Positions 8,499 through 17,784 of a DNA stretch of 34,526 bases are shown here, piece after piece. The notes beneath the pieces are model-generated. The model saw only the letters and a list, made by a program, of their open reading frames with translations, was not told where the DNA came from and searched no databases. Source of the DNA: a virus; the IMG/VR virus record IMGVR_UViG_3300025809_000062, positions 1 through 34,526 of that record; one strand, given 5' to 3'. Positions within the stretch are counted from its first letter, which is position 1. Every line of letters begins with the position of its first letter. A program made the position numbers and the translations under genes.

Positions 8499-11400
8499 TT
8501 AGGCTGACAACATCCCAGGTCCTGGGGTCAAGATGCCTGGGTTCTCTTCTTCTTCTTCTCCACCTATCATTCCTGCCATTAGAATAGCTACGATGGTCGC
8601 TAGTGGACTAGCGTATAACTTGATAGGAATGTTACTTTCGTTGAAATGCTTTTGGATAAACTTAAAGGTGTTAGGCATATCCTTCTTCATAGCTTTAGGA
8701 TTTATCAAATAGTACATAACTGGGTCTACAGCAAACTCAGCATCGCCTTTGATGTAACTTTGGTATTGTCTGAACTGAGGCACTACGTCACTAAAGATTT
8801 GAGCAACAGTAGCATCTGGGTTAGCAGCAGAGTATGTCTCGATAGAGTTGTCTACATTTAAACGTATAGGTCTACCTGGTAAATCAGGACGAGCTGCTAT
8901 AGATACAACAGTACCGTCCTGTAGAACTTCTATTTCATCTTTAACAGGTGTCTCATTGAATATTTCTTTTCTCATCTTTGACCGCAAGCTACCTAAATAG
9001 ACGCTAGACTTTTTGTCAGCTGCAGCTTGCTCATGTCTCTGAGATAGTTTTCTACCTAGCACAAGAGGAGACTCTTGATTACTTTGTGGACGAGACTCAA
9101 GTGCGTGGCTTACTTCGTGAGCTAAAGTCTGTATAAAGTCCTGCTCTTTGTTTCCTTTTATGAGCCCGACTTGACCTGAAACACCACCTTTCGCAACACC
9201 AAACACACCCAGGGTAGCTTCACCTACAGGGAAGTCACGCATGAAATCTTTTTGACTGTCGTAGACACCTATAGACACATCAAGTAGGTCTGCGAGTTGC
9301 TTGTAGTCTTCATAGCTAGACAAGCCTTTCTCAAACTTAGTGCCAGGCTTACCAATGACCATCTGCACTGCACCCTTGGCATCCTCAAGTTTATCCTTGA
9401 TTTGACCAACGGTAGGTGTAGTGAAGTCGAATGGTATTTGGGGTGACTCAGGTTGCGTTAATGCTCCTGAACCTGGTGCTGCAGATAGGTCTATTTCTTG
9501 GGGAGACTGTGGAACTCCTCCGGTAGATACGCTTCCGCTTCTGAGTTGATTCCCTCTGGATAAGCCAGACCCAGGTATGTTTCCTGTGTCATTTTGAAGG
9601 ACATTTCCTTCATTAATTGCAAAGTTGGGTCTGTCGTTTTCCCACTGGGCTGCTCTAATATTCCCTGCTGTTTCATATACTGTTTGCCTCGCTTTGTCTA
9701 AGCTAAGTTTACCATTTTTGTAGTCCTCCCAGATAGCTCTAATTGAGTCTACATTTTTCTTTTGGCTCTTCCAAGTGGCAGGGAATAAACCTCTAGCTGC
9801 CTCCCAAGTAATTGACTGCATCTCACGCGGAAGTATGCCTACTTCTTCAGCAGCTCTGCGATATGCCTCTGCATAAACTCCATAGGTACCGTAAGAACCA
9901 ATATTTTTACTGTCGGGTGTACCAAAGTTATTTACTACTTCAACAGACGTTTGTGCCAGTGGTAAAAACAATGCAGCTCCAACAGCATGTGTATCAATAG
10001 TTACATCGCCTTGGTCATTCATGGGGTCTAGTATATTGTTATAGAAATTACGTCTTTTATGACCTATGCCCATTAATGCACTAATGTTTTCAGTTGAAGG
10101 ATTAGCTAGGATTGCCATTGCAGTAGCGATAGGAGGAAAATCGGAAAATACTGCTGCCTTTTTTGAGCCATTTTTATTTAAGACAAAATCACCAAGTTCG
10201 CCTTCTGGTGTGACTATCCTATGTCCACGCTCCGTAGCGTTTGCAACATCATAAAATCTTACAAAGTATGCTTGTTTTGCAGGGCTTAGTTCAGAAAGAG
10301 TTTTACCTTGCATACTCTCTATAACAGCCTTGTGATTAGCCTTATTCACCTCTTGTCTTGGTGTCTTGACTTTTATGTTGTTAACAAATTTCATTGCAGA
10401 CTCAAACTCTGCATTTCCAAAAACAGTGTCTTGGTGATTTGTGTAAATGTCTAACAGTCTTACGCCAATATCGTAGTTTACATACCAATCTAGACCAGGA
10501 CTAAGTGCAGACATTACGCCTGCAACAGCCTCTAAAGTCTGCCCATAGGTATCTGCAGCACCTTGAGATAATTTATTTGCACCAACGTACCAAAGTTTTG
10601 ACCTATCTCTATATTCTGGAGAAACACTTCCGTACAGAGCCACCAAATTGTTTTTCATAAAGTCAACTGCTTGCTCTAAGAAACTTTGGTCATCAGACGG
10701 TGCCTCACGAAAAGGTACGTAAGGACGCATTTTGTCTACTATTCTTTTCGGCAGCGTTGGGTCTTGGTTAATAAGGGTTAAACTTACTGGGGTTTTTTCT
10801 ACATTTGCATCGAACAGTGGTGATTTACCTGTCGGCATAGCCGGACTAATTCTACCTGGGCTATTTGTAAACGAGGGTGCCCTAGACTCATCGATTTCCA
10901 TCACGTCATCTTGAGCTGCATCGCGTTCTTCTTTAGCTCCTTGCTGTGCCATAACTCGCTGTAAGTATTGACCAAGGTATTTCTCTACAGTAGGACCAGG
11001 AACTCCTTTCTCTTCCAAACGTCTTGCCATTGCCTGAAGACGAGAGACTGGGTTGAGACCTAGGTCTAGCTGCATTTCTTCAAGTGTGTTCAATAGCATT
11101 GCTTTTTGCTGTACAGGAATAGTACTGTCTGCGTTTACTGCTTCAGTAATACGAGCTGCTTCTGCACGGTTGTTCTCTATACCACGCTGATAGTTCTGTT
11201 CTTTTTGTGAGAGCTGCTGTTGAGCTTGTCCTTGGGCTGCTGACTGGGCATTACGAGGTCTAACCATCAGGTTTTGAAGTTGAGGGTATTGGTCAACAAG
11301 AGCATTTATGTCACGGTATAAACCAAAATCTACTTGACCTCCAGTAGCTACACTAGTTTCGTAAGCTTCGATAGCTCGTGTGGTAGCAGGAAGTGTATTT

Positions 11401-13262
11401 GGGTTTGCTTTCAGTATTCGGATTACTTGGGCAAGACCAGAGCGGTCTAACCCGGTTGCATCTCGCATAATGTCTTCTGGACTGCCTTGCTGCGGAGGGG
11501 CACCTTGCTGAACTCTTCTTAGGTTAGCTTGACGCTCTTCTTCAGTATATTGTTCCTGGCGTAGACGAGCTTCTTCTTCCTGGGCTGCAACTGCTTCCTG
11601 TGCTGCTATATTAGTTTCACGGAGACTTGCCGCATTAGAACCTGGGATGCCCTGGTTACCTGAGTTTTCTTTGACGTAATTAGCAACCTTAGAACGCTTG
11701 CCAGTTACCTTGTCAATTAATCTACCTGTACCTTGGGCTGCTGCTTGGGCTAACAGTGAGCTTCCACCAGTAGTAATAGCTGCACTTCCAGAGGCTAAGG
11801 GTCTTAATAGTCTTTCTGTAGCTACAGCACCTTTGTCATACCCAACAGAAGCACCAAAAGGAGCAAATTGGTCTGTAATCTGGGAGACACCACCTTGGTA
11901 GCCATCGTTGTGTACTTCAGTCAGTTGGTTCAGCTGCCTAAGAATAGACATTGCTTCCTGACCTTCGCGTGTGTCCCCGGTCAGTCTTTCTAAAGCAGCC
12001 ATCTCTTGGTTGCCGACAGTGTTCTTTGTTTTGTTGCGGCCTTCTCTATAGGCAGCAGCAGTCATAATCTTGTCTTCTACTTCTGCAAGACTGTCTTGGT
12101 CAGTTACTTTGACACGAGACTTTAAGTCTGCAAACTTTTGCTTGAGTTCTTCTGTGTATTGAACGTGTGCTTTGTCTACGGTCTCTCTAGCACCTTTCGT
12201 AGACATCTTGTCAATATCTTTAAGGTCATAGCCATTTGCATTTGCAATATTAGCCATACGTTGTGCAAAACTAGCTGCTGCTTTTACATCGCCTTCGTTC
12301 TTTATGCTCTTACTGTTACCACGGACCAGGTTGGCTGCAGATTTTGCAGTGCCTACGCCTACGTTCATAGTCCCAGAAGTAGCACCACCAAGTAAAAAAG
12401 CATCGGTTAGACGAGTCCTTACCTCTTCGGGGGTGTATTCACCTCCTAGAGAAGCTGTAGTGCCCATAGAAACGCCTTCTTGGGCTTGTTCTGTCAGACC
12501 TTCAACACCCATACGCTTCATGAACTCTTTAGCGGCTGCCCCTTTACCTTGTTTCTCTAAAGTTTCCTTTATTTGGTCTACAGTCATTGTTTTAAGAGCG
12601 TCTTTTGGTATAGCTCGCCCTGCACCGACAGTATCTAGGGCTCCTGCAATTATTCCTGCACCTGCTGCGTAGGCGGTATCAAAGTCACCTAACTTTTCTT
12701 TTTGTTCTAAGACGTTTTCGCCAGTGTTGAGGGCCACGTTATTGAGAGCAGTGGCACCACCTGCAGCTGCAACTAGCCAAGCAGGGGCACCGTACACTGC
12801 TGCTGCAGAAACACCTAAAGCTCCAACTAATGAAGCTCCAGTGGTCGCTGCGTTTTCAGCTACACCTTCGGCTGCCCATCCTAGTGCGCTAGAAATACCA
12901 CCTTTCTTGTAAGAGTCTTCAAACGTACTGTATTTGCTTTGGTAGCCGCCTTTGGCGATGTCTTTGTCTTGCTGTGCCTGGACGTTTTTACCGTATTGTT
13001 CAATACCAGGGCTTTTTACAGCTCGTCCTACTAATTCTGCAGCACCCCCATACATTTTCTGAGCCTGGTCTACTGAGAATGCCAATGCACCGTCTGTTTC
13101 TTTTGGCTGATTACGTCTATGAGGAGCAACGGCTGAAGGACTAGACATTTGCTGAGGTGCTACTTGTTTCTGCTGTTTTAGTAGCTGTCCTAATCGTTGA
13201 GCTGCAGCAACATCACCTGCGTTATGGGCGTTAATAATGGCTTGTTGCAGCTGTGCAGACAT
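8499..13262 (-). CDS. Giant polyvalent virion/ejection protein with glycosylase-like and zincin-like domains
   Basis: At 1587 residues this is the largest gene. The N-terminus (LQQAIINAHNAGDVAAAQRL) is typical of phage internal virion proteins. A hydrophobic Gly/Ala segment at about 139-178 could cross a membrane. Residues around 550-600 form a Glu/Arg/Gln coiled coil. Residues about 915-1170 contain VMSALSP (Ser918), then GIGHKRRNFYNN (Lys1069), then TIDTHAVG (Asp1090), which resembles the helix-hairpin-helix and Lys/Asp pair of endonuclease III-type glycosylases. Residues 1382-1386 read HEVSH, a zinc metallopeptidase signature inside TLAHEVSHALE. A hydrophobic C-terminal helix (ASPLATIVAILMAGMIGG) follows. 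It sits between ejection and terminase genes. Entry into the host with the DNA is inferred; both enzyme activities are hypotheses from motifs. Confidence 0.7.
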   Translation of the reverse strand: MSAQLQQAIINAHNAGDVAAAQRLGQLLKQQKQVAPQQMSSPSAVAPHRRNQPKETDGALAFSVDQAQKMYGGAAELVGRAVKSPGIEQYGKNVQAQQDKDIAKGGYQSKYSTFEDSYKKGGISSALGWAAEGVAENAATTGASLVGALGVSAAAVYGAPAWLVAAAGGATALNNVALNTGENVLEQKEKLGDFDTAYAAGAGIIAGALDTVGAGRAIPKDALKTMTVDQIKETLEKQGKGAAAKEFMKRMGVEGLTEQAQEGVSMGTTASLGGEYTPEEVRTRLTDAFLLGGATSGTMNVGVGTAKSAANLVRGNSKSIKNEGDVKAAASFAQRMANIANANGYDLKDIDKMSTKGARETVDKAHVQYTEELKQKFADLKSRVKVTDQDSLAEVEDKIMTAAAYREGRNKTKNTVGNQEMAALERLTGDTREGQEAMSILRQLNQLTEVHNDGYQGGVSQITDQFAPFGASVGYDKGAVATERLLRPLASGSAAITTGGSSLLAQAAAQGTGRLIDKVTGKRSKVANYVKENSGNQGIPGSNAASLRETNIAAQEAVAAQEEEARLRQEQYTEEERQANLRRVQQGAPPQQGSPEDIMRDATGLDRSGLAQVIRILKANPNTLPATTRAIEAYETSVATGGQVDFGLYRDINALVDQYPQLQNLMVRPRNAQSAAQGQAQQQLSQKEQNYQRGIENNRAEAARITEAVNADSTIPVQQKAMLLNTLEEMQLDLGLNPVSRLQAMARRLEEKGVPGPTVEKYLGQYLQRVMAQQGAKEERDAAQDDVMEIDESRAPSFTNSPGRISPAMPTGKSPLFDANVEKTPVSLTLINQDPTLPKRIVDKMRPYVPFREAPSDDQSFLEQAVDFMKNNLVALYGSVSPEYRDRSKLWYVGANKLSQGAADTYGQTLEAVAGVMSALSPGLDWYVNYDIGVRLLDIYTNHQDTVFGNAEFESAMKFVNNIKVKTPRQEVNKANHKAVIESMQGKTLSELSPAKQAYFVRFYDVANATERGHRIVTPEGELGDFVLNKNGSKKAAVFSDFPPIATAMAILANPSTENISALMGIGHKRRNFYNNILDPMNDQGDVTIDTHAVGAALFLPLAQTSVEVVNNFGTPDSKNIGSYGTYGVYAEAYRRAAEEVGILPREMQSITWEAARGLFPATWKSQKKNVDSIRAIWEDYKNGKLSLDKARQTVYETAGNIRAAQWENDRPNFAINEGNVLQNDTGNIPGSGLSRGNQLRSGSVSTGGVPQSPQEIDLSAAPGSGALTQPESPQIPFDFTTPTVGQIKDKLEDAKGAVQMVIGKPGTKFEKGLSSYEDYKQLADLLDVSIGVYDSQKDFMRDFPVGEATLGVFGVAKGGVSGQVGLIKGNKEQDFIQTLAHEVSHALESRPQSNQESPLVLGRKLSQRHEQAAADKKSSVYLGSLRSKMRKEIFNETPVKDEIEVLQDGTVVSIAARPDLPGRPIRLNVDNSIETYSAANPDATVAQIFSDVVPQFRQYQSYIKGDAEFAVDPVMYYLINPKAMKKDMPNTFKFIQKHFNESNIPIKLYASPLATIVAILMAGMIGGEEEEENPGILTPGPGMLSA

Positions 13263-13302
13263 AGAGATACCTTGAAAAAAATAGAGGGGACTAAGGACGT
13301 AC

Positions 13303-14505
13303 TTACTTAGAGTATTGGTCTATAAGAGCTTGGTCTTCAGGACTATAGTTAGAGGGACCACCGCCACCTTGCATGGCTCGTAGTTTATTCCTAACACTTA
13401 CTGCAGCTGCTCTCTTTTCGTGAATCCAATCTAACCAGACTTTTTCATCAGCCATCATGCTAGGCATAGGACGTTCAAAAGTAGCCATTTCTCTATCGGA
13501 GATTGCACCCTTCGTTTTTGCTACATTCTTTAGGATTTCATCGACTTTGAACTGGTCCATAGCTAGTCTGGTGTAAGCTTCAGGGTTGCCTTGTAAGGTG
13601 TCCCACCAAGCTCCTAAAGTTCCAGAGAATGGACCTGTTAAAGACCCTCCACCTGCTGCAACATCTCCATAAAGCGTATCCATCTGTGCTATTGCAGTAT
13701 CGTACTCGCCAATGATTCCATCAAATTCGGCTGACTTTTCCTGTTGAGCTTGCTGAACCGTTTGCTGTCTTTGTAGACGTAAGTTCTCTTGCTCTCTTTC
13801 TATGTCTTTGATTTCACCAGTAACAGTACCCATCGCTCCAACTTGAGCCATACCACCTTGGGAACCTGCGTTCATAATGGCACCACCGTAGCGACCCATT
13901 TTCTCTGCGAAAGACATACCTGAGTTTTTCTTAGCTGCAGCTAGTGTGGTTGAGTCTCTGCGTCCACCAGTCTGTGCTTCTGGGTCTCCGGTAACCGCCT
14001 GAGCTGCAAGTAGTCTTTGACCTGCAGGAGTCAGAGCAAAGGCTGCTCGTTCCTGGTCAGTCATTGGTCCTTGACCTACGCTATCTACAACAGGGGCAGG
14101 GACATAGCGTTCTGGACCTCTATGTTGGAGATTTTCTGGTGAAGTCATGTTGAATTCTTGGGTAGCAGCTTCTACTGGAGACTGTTGTCCATACTGGCCC
14201 ATCATCCTATCGTTAGGACCGCCAGTCATTTGACTTAAGATACCTGCTGCACCATCTTTAAACTGTTGCCACCTATTAGCACCACCAGGTGCTGCCGACC
14301 TATCAGGCTGACCTGCTGCGTATGATGGGGCACCTCTTGTCTGTAACACCGGACTGGGAGGGTTAGCTGCAGCATAAGCGTCTTGTGTCGCCTGTATTTG
14401 CTGCTGCGCTAGTATAGGGTCAGGGCTTTTGTGTGCGTTCTTGAGTCTTTCCATCTTCTCAAAGTAGGCAGGAGTACCGTAAGGGGGGTTGTTATAATCG
14501 TACAT
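13303..14505 (-). CDS. Putative ejection/internal virion protein
   Basis: With the ATG at 14505 the product has 400 residues. That start has GGAGG eight bases upstream, better than a TTG codon 15 bases earlier. The N-terminal half is rich in Pro, Gln, Gly and Ala (GTPAYFEKMERLKNAHKS, then AANPPSPVLQ). A helical Gln-rich segment (LRLQRQQTVQQAQQEKSAEF) follows, then DRMATFERPMPSMMADE-like text near the end: in the actual frame, GAISDREMATFERPMPSM. That last motif recurs in phage proteins delivered with the DNA. The gene lies directly after another ejection-like gene and before the giant protein, forming an internal-protein block. No enzyme motif is visible, and the function is assigned by context. 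Confidence 0.6.
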   Translation of the reverse strand: MYDYNNPPYGTPAYFEKMERLKNAHKSPDPILAQQQIQATQDAYAAANPPSPVLQTRGAPSYAAGQPDRSAAPGGANRWQQFKDGAAGILSQMTGGPNDRMMGQYGQQSPVEAATQEFNMTSPENLQHRGPERYVPAPVVDSVGQGPMTDQERAAFALTPAGQRLLAAQAVTGDPEAQTGGRRDSTTLAAAKKNSGMSFAEKMGRYGGAIMNAGSQGGMAQVGAMGTVTGEIKDIEREQENLRLQRQQTVQQAQQEKSAEFDGIIGEYDTAIAQMDTLYGDVAAGGGSLTGPFSGTLGAWWDTLQGNPEAYTRLAMDQFKVDEILKNVAKTKGAISDREMATFERPMPSMMADEKVWLDWIHEKRAAAVSVRNKLRAMQGGGGPSNYSPEDQALIDQYSK

Positions 14506-14506
14506 C

Positions 14507-15463
14507 TTAGGGACCTCCAAACAAGTTCATACCTGCAGAGAAACCAGAACCCATGCCACCCAAGGTTGACATTAAGGTATTGGGCTTCTCAGGAGTATCA
14601 CCTGGCGTAGTGTTGTAGACAGCATTATTTAAGATGCCACCTTGGTACTTAATGTTCTGGTCAAGAGCAAAGTCTCTCTGGTCTTCATAGCGGTTACGTT
14701 GGTCATTTAAGTAACCTTGCTGATAATTCATAAAGTTGTTTCCTGCACCTGTCATCATGTTGCCAAACTGGTTCATTGCATTAATGCCCTGCCCATAACT
14801 TTGCTGAAGACCTTGGTTAGCTCTCATTTGGTCAGCAAACTGTTGGTTCTGCTGATTTATAGACTGACCCATGAGGTCACGCTGTATTCCTGCAGTAACA
14901 TCGGCTTTTCTATCGTCATAACCACGGTTGGCAATAGCGTCTGCCATTCCTGCTCTTGAGGAATTGATATTCCCACCTCCAGAGGAAGCCATGTTGATTC
15001 CTGGAAGCGTCTGTTCTGTTAATTGTCTTCTGTCATCACGCATTGCTGCATTTACCAGACCATCGCTGTTTGCAATAGCATAATCCTGGGCTTTCTGCAT
15101 ACGGTCTGCACCGCCTTGTTGATAGAGGTCAGCGTAATTGTTAGCAAAACCTTGGCCTTGCTGCATAACATCGAATGCACCCTGGCCCCCCATAGCTCCC
15201 ATACCACCCATGTAGTGGTTACCTGCTTGAAAGTAGGGGTTTTGGTCTGCGTAGGTTTGTCCTTGATATGCTCCTTGCTCAAGAGAATCGTTTAAAGCAC
15301 CTTCAGCTCTGTCGTAGCTCCTCTGAATGTAGGGCTTGGAGAAATTGTAACCTTCCATCCTATCTGTACGGTCTTGTTCAATACTCGCCCTGCGCTCTTT
15401 AGCGGATTTGTTAGCTGAATAGCCACCTATTGCAGAGCCTATAATTGCTGCTTCAATACCCAT
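14507..15463 (-). CDS. Putative DNA-ejection protein, Gly/Gln/Asn-rich
   Basis: The 318-residue product starts MGIEAAIIGSAIGGYSANKS, a Gly-rich hydrophobic helix of the kind found at the start of P22-type injection proteins. A long low-complexity body follows, with many Gln, Asn, Met and Gly (GGMGAMGGQG, QSINQQNQQFADQM). It ends with LGGMGSGFSAGMNLFGG, a second Gly-rich hydrophobic stretch. Hydrophobic ends plus a soluble middle suit a protein released from the head that lines or crosses the envelope. Its start overlaps the preceding gene by 11 bases, and its stop is directly followed by the next gene. The call is by style and context. Confidence 0.6.
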   Translation of the reverse strand: MGIEAAIIGSAIGGYSANKSAKERRASIEQDRTDRMEGYNFSKPYIQRSYDRAEGALNDSLEQGAYQGQTYADQNPYFQAGNHYMGGMGAMGGQGAFDVMQQGQGFANNYADLYQQGGADRMQKAQDYAIANSDGLVNAAMRDDRRQLTEQTLPGINMASSGGGNINSSRAGMADAIANRGYDDRKADVTAGIQRDLMGQSINQQNQQFADQMRANQGLQQSYGQGINAMNQFGNMMTGAGNNFMNYQQGYLNDQRNRYEDQRDFALDQNIKYQGGILNNAVYNTTPGDTPEKPNTLMSTLGGMGSGFSAGMNLFGGP

Positions 15464-15755
15464 TGGTAATTTCCTCTGTTACATAGATGTCTCTTTTACA
15501 GTTGTCGAGACAAAGTCTGGTTTCTAGGTATTTAAAACCTAGCATTGTTATAAATTTAAGGTGCTTACTGTCGTGGAGTTCATGGATAGCAAACAGTGGT
15601 GATTTACGAATAGCTAACAAGAGTTTTAACCCTTGCTGCAGATCTGTTTTTACTGATTTGTTGTAGCGGTAGACATCACAATGTAAAAACGTGTGTTCTT
15701 CGTGTTGGTCGTAGTACGCTGTGAAATCATCGGTTTCTATGACTGGTGTTTTCAT
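15453..15755 (-). CDS. Small GNAT-like protein, possibly virion associated
   Basis: The 100-residue protein contains LHCDVYRYNKSVKTDLQQGL, then FAIHELHDSKHLKFITMLGF with KYLE, then DIYV. The segment of His-Leu-Lys-Phe followed by a Leu-Gly-Phe turn resembles the end of GNAT acetyltransferase folds and of short T7 gp13-like internal proteins. The expected acetyl-CoA-binding RxxGxG/A loop is not visible, so activity is doubtful. The ATG overlaps the stop of the preceding 92-residue gene by four bases, and its own end overlaps the ejection gene. Translational coupling within the tail and ejection operon is likely. Confidence 0.5.
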   Translation of the reverse strand: MKTPVIETDDFTAYYDQHEEHTFLHCDVYRYNKSVKTDLQQGLKLLLAIRKSPLFAIHELHDSKHLKFITMLGFKYLETRLCLDNCKRDIYVTEEITNGY

Positions 15756-16030
15756 ACCGCTACCCAGGCAGAACCGTTGTATACGACCATACCTTGAGAG
15801 CTATCACCTAATGCATCCCACGGTAGTACGTTAAAGCGTACTGTTCCTTTTCTTGGATTCGATGGGGCTTGGTCTGTTGCCTGTATAGATGCCTCAGAGA
15901 GACTGTTAATGGCGTTCTCTATGCGCTGTAGCTCGTCCGCGATATAGGTGTTGACGTTAGATTCAATGGTCGGAAAGTTCTTTCTGACGTACTGTCGTAA
16001 GACAAGGTCAGTCTGCTCATTAATTGGCAT
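15752..16030 (-). CDS. Small tail-associated protein
   Basis: The product has 92 residues. A helical N-terminal part (DLVLRQYVRKNFPTIESNV, then IADELQRIENAINSLSEAS) is followed by a short beta part (PRKGTVRFNVLPWDALGD, then GMVVYNGSAWVAV). The 'something-strip, then YNGSAW' ending is common to fibre and tail parts that present a small surface module. It overlaps the next gene by four bases and lies eight bases after the nozzle-like gene. A role joining a fibre to the tail, or completing the tail, is inferred. No enzyme motif is visible. Confidence 0.55.
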   Translation of the reverse strand: MPINEQTDLVLRQYVRKNFPTIESNVNTYIADELQRIENAINSLSEASIQATDQAPSNPRKGTVRFNVLPWDALGDSSQGMVVYNGSAWVAV

Positions 16031-16038
16031 ACTAGGAC

Positions 16039-17679
16039 CTACCTTCTGCCAGTGGCAGTGAGTTCTACATCAAAACCTAAGAATCTAAAGTCTTTTGTAT
16101 CAGACAAAGTCATTTTGTAACTGAGGTATCTACCTGCAGCTCTTGTATCTACCTTGTGACTAACTGAAGCATCAAAAGTTACTGTAGCCTCATACACTGT
16201 TGCGCTTGTGATGAGGTCAGCTGCACCAAAGTTAAAACTGAACTGCTTGTTACTATTATTTGTGTGTGCCTGGGGCACTACTTTAGTAATCACTTTGTAG
16301 CCACTAAGAGGGACACTATCGTCTAGGTCTATACCGACTCTTTCGATGAAAGGTGCTTTAGTAGCAACAGTATCTACCGGGAAACTTAGGAGCGTATTGT
16401 CTTCGCTACCGTCTAACCCATAGAGCTTGTCTGAGGTAATACCGTCACTAGCAGAGTCTTGACCTACGAATACATTGTGTAAGCTAAATCCTGCTTCTTG
16501 AGAGTGGTAGGTACCACCAATTGTTGCGTAGGTTCCCACTACGTTTTGATAGGTAGACGTAGACGCAAGACTAGCTAGAGTAGCTGATGAAACATTAGGT
16601 AAGTCTAAGAAAGACCAGGTGTTATTCTTGTAGTTATACACAGCTGCGCGGTTACAACGGTCACCATTAGTGAACTCAGACATGTCATCACCTGAGCTGT
16701 AGCAGAAGTATATCTCCTCAAGTAATGGATTGTGGTGTACAAAGCATCTCTCTAGCTTGTTTGTGTTTATACCATTGAATATGTATGACTTGACTCTTTC
16801 ATCTGCAATGGAGACCTTACTGTTACCATCGTGTGTATAGATGTCATCCGTACCAAAACAGAAATGCTTGTTCTGTACTTCTAATGCACAGTTAGCATTG
16901 ATAAGACCAGTTTCACTGAATAGTTTTCTAAAGTTAAATATAAAGGTGCCACCCACGAATTCCATGAGCCATACCTGGTCTTTACTGTAGATAATAAAGT
17001 TAGAACCTAGAGTTGCACCATCAACAATACCTGTCTTCATTTGTACTAAATCATTGAAGCCTGCTGACTTGGTTGTGTCAGCTGCATACCAACTGTCAGG
17101 TACATTGTTAGCTAATGCTAAGTTAGACCATCGGACCCTGGTAGGATAGCCTGAGCTTCCTTCTATCATGTTTAAGGCAATCAGGAAGTCACCATAGGAC
17201 CTGAGAGACTCTGTACGCCAGGAAGACACCCAGTTAGCTCCTGTAGCAGATGACTGGTTAGGTATGTCAGCAAAGTTAGTACCACCGTTGATGCGGTACA
17301 CTGGTATTCTGTCGTTTCTATTGAAGTAGGTAATGTTGGCTAGAGTAGAACCAGTGAAAGGTGCCTGGTTAGATGCCATTGCGGATATGGAACCACTGCG
17401 GTCTGTAGTAGTACCATTTGCATATTCTTTGATAACGTAGGTGTCAGACACCATTAAGACAGTGCCATGACCAGATGAGGGGATGGTTCCATAGGAGAAC
17501 CTGGGGTTAAACCCTAGTGATTCTTTTACTTTACGAAAGACTGGGGCTCTTACTACAGCACCTTCGTCAAACCTGACATTCTTTGCTCTAGTGAATGCCT
17601 GTGGAGGTAGGTTAGCCGGAGCAACATCTGTAAGAACACCTACGTCACCTACGCCTCTAATTGGTAACGTCTGTCCCAT
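16039..17679 (-). CDS. Tail nozzle or stabilisation-like protein
   Basis: The 546-residue product begins MGQTLPIRGVGDVGVLTDVA, then PPQAFTRAKNVRFDEGAVVR, a start shared by large beta-rich podovirus tail proteins. Repeated beta blades follow, including RSYGDFLIALNMIEG, RVRWSNLALANNVPDSWY, then NFIIYSKDQVWLMEF, then GTDDIYTHDGNSKVSI. This matches the propeller-like proteins that form the nozzle in SU10-like phages and the closing gp10-type protein of P22. It would cap the connector channel. The gene opens the tail-tube part of the structural operon after a strongly structured 105-base gap. There is no catalytic motif. The family call is good; the exact particle position is inferred. Confidence 0.65.
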   Translation of the reverse strand: MGQTLPIRGVGDVGVLTDVAPANLPPQAFTRAKNVRFDEGAVVRAPVFRKVKESLGFNPRFSYGTIPSSGHGTVLMVSDTYVIKEYANGTTTDRSGSISAMASNQAPFTGSTLANITYFNRNDRIPVYRINGGTNFADIPNQSSATGANWVSSWRTESLRSYGDFLIALNMIEGSSGYPTRVRWSNLALANNVPDSWYAADTTKSAGFNDLVQMKTGIVDGATLGSNFIIYSKDQVWLMEFVGGTFIFNFRKLFSETGLINANCALEVQNKHFCFGTDDIYTHDGNSKVSIADERVKSYIFNGINTNKLERCFVHHNPLLEEIYFCYSSGDDMSEFTNGDRCNRAAVYNYKNNTWSFLDLPNVSSATLASLASTSTYQNVVGTYATIGGTYHSQEAGFSLHNVFVGQDSASDGITSDKLYGLDGSEDNTLLSFPVDTVATKAPFIERVGIDLDDSVPLSGYKVITKVVPQAHTNNSNKQFSFNFGAADLITSATVYEATVTFDASVSHKVDTRAAGRYLSYKMTLSDTKDFRFLGFDVELTATGRR

Positions 17680-17712
17680 ACTTGTGTTCCTTATTGTGTT
17701 TACATTGTGTTT

Positions 17713-17783
17713 CTTATGCTTTAAGCGACCCAGTAAGCTTTAGTAGTACCTGGGTCTACCTGGGGTCTACTAAGAAGCATAAG
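17713..17783 (-). promoter_or_regulatory. Nested intergenic hairpin between two tail genes
   Basis: CTTATGCTT at 17713-17721 is exactly inverted at 17775-17783 (AAGCATAAG). Inside, GCTTTAGTAG (17737-17746) faces CTACTAAGAAGC (17767-17778) with a two-base bulge; the two inner arms share a few bases with the outer arm, so the pairings are partly alternative. The loop holds two near-copies of ACCTGGG. The outer arm ends two bases from the fibre stop. No U-run follows. It may be a processing or pausing site on the late transcript. The pairing is visible; the function is inferred. Confidence 0.4.
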
Positions 17784-17784
17784 G

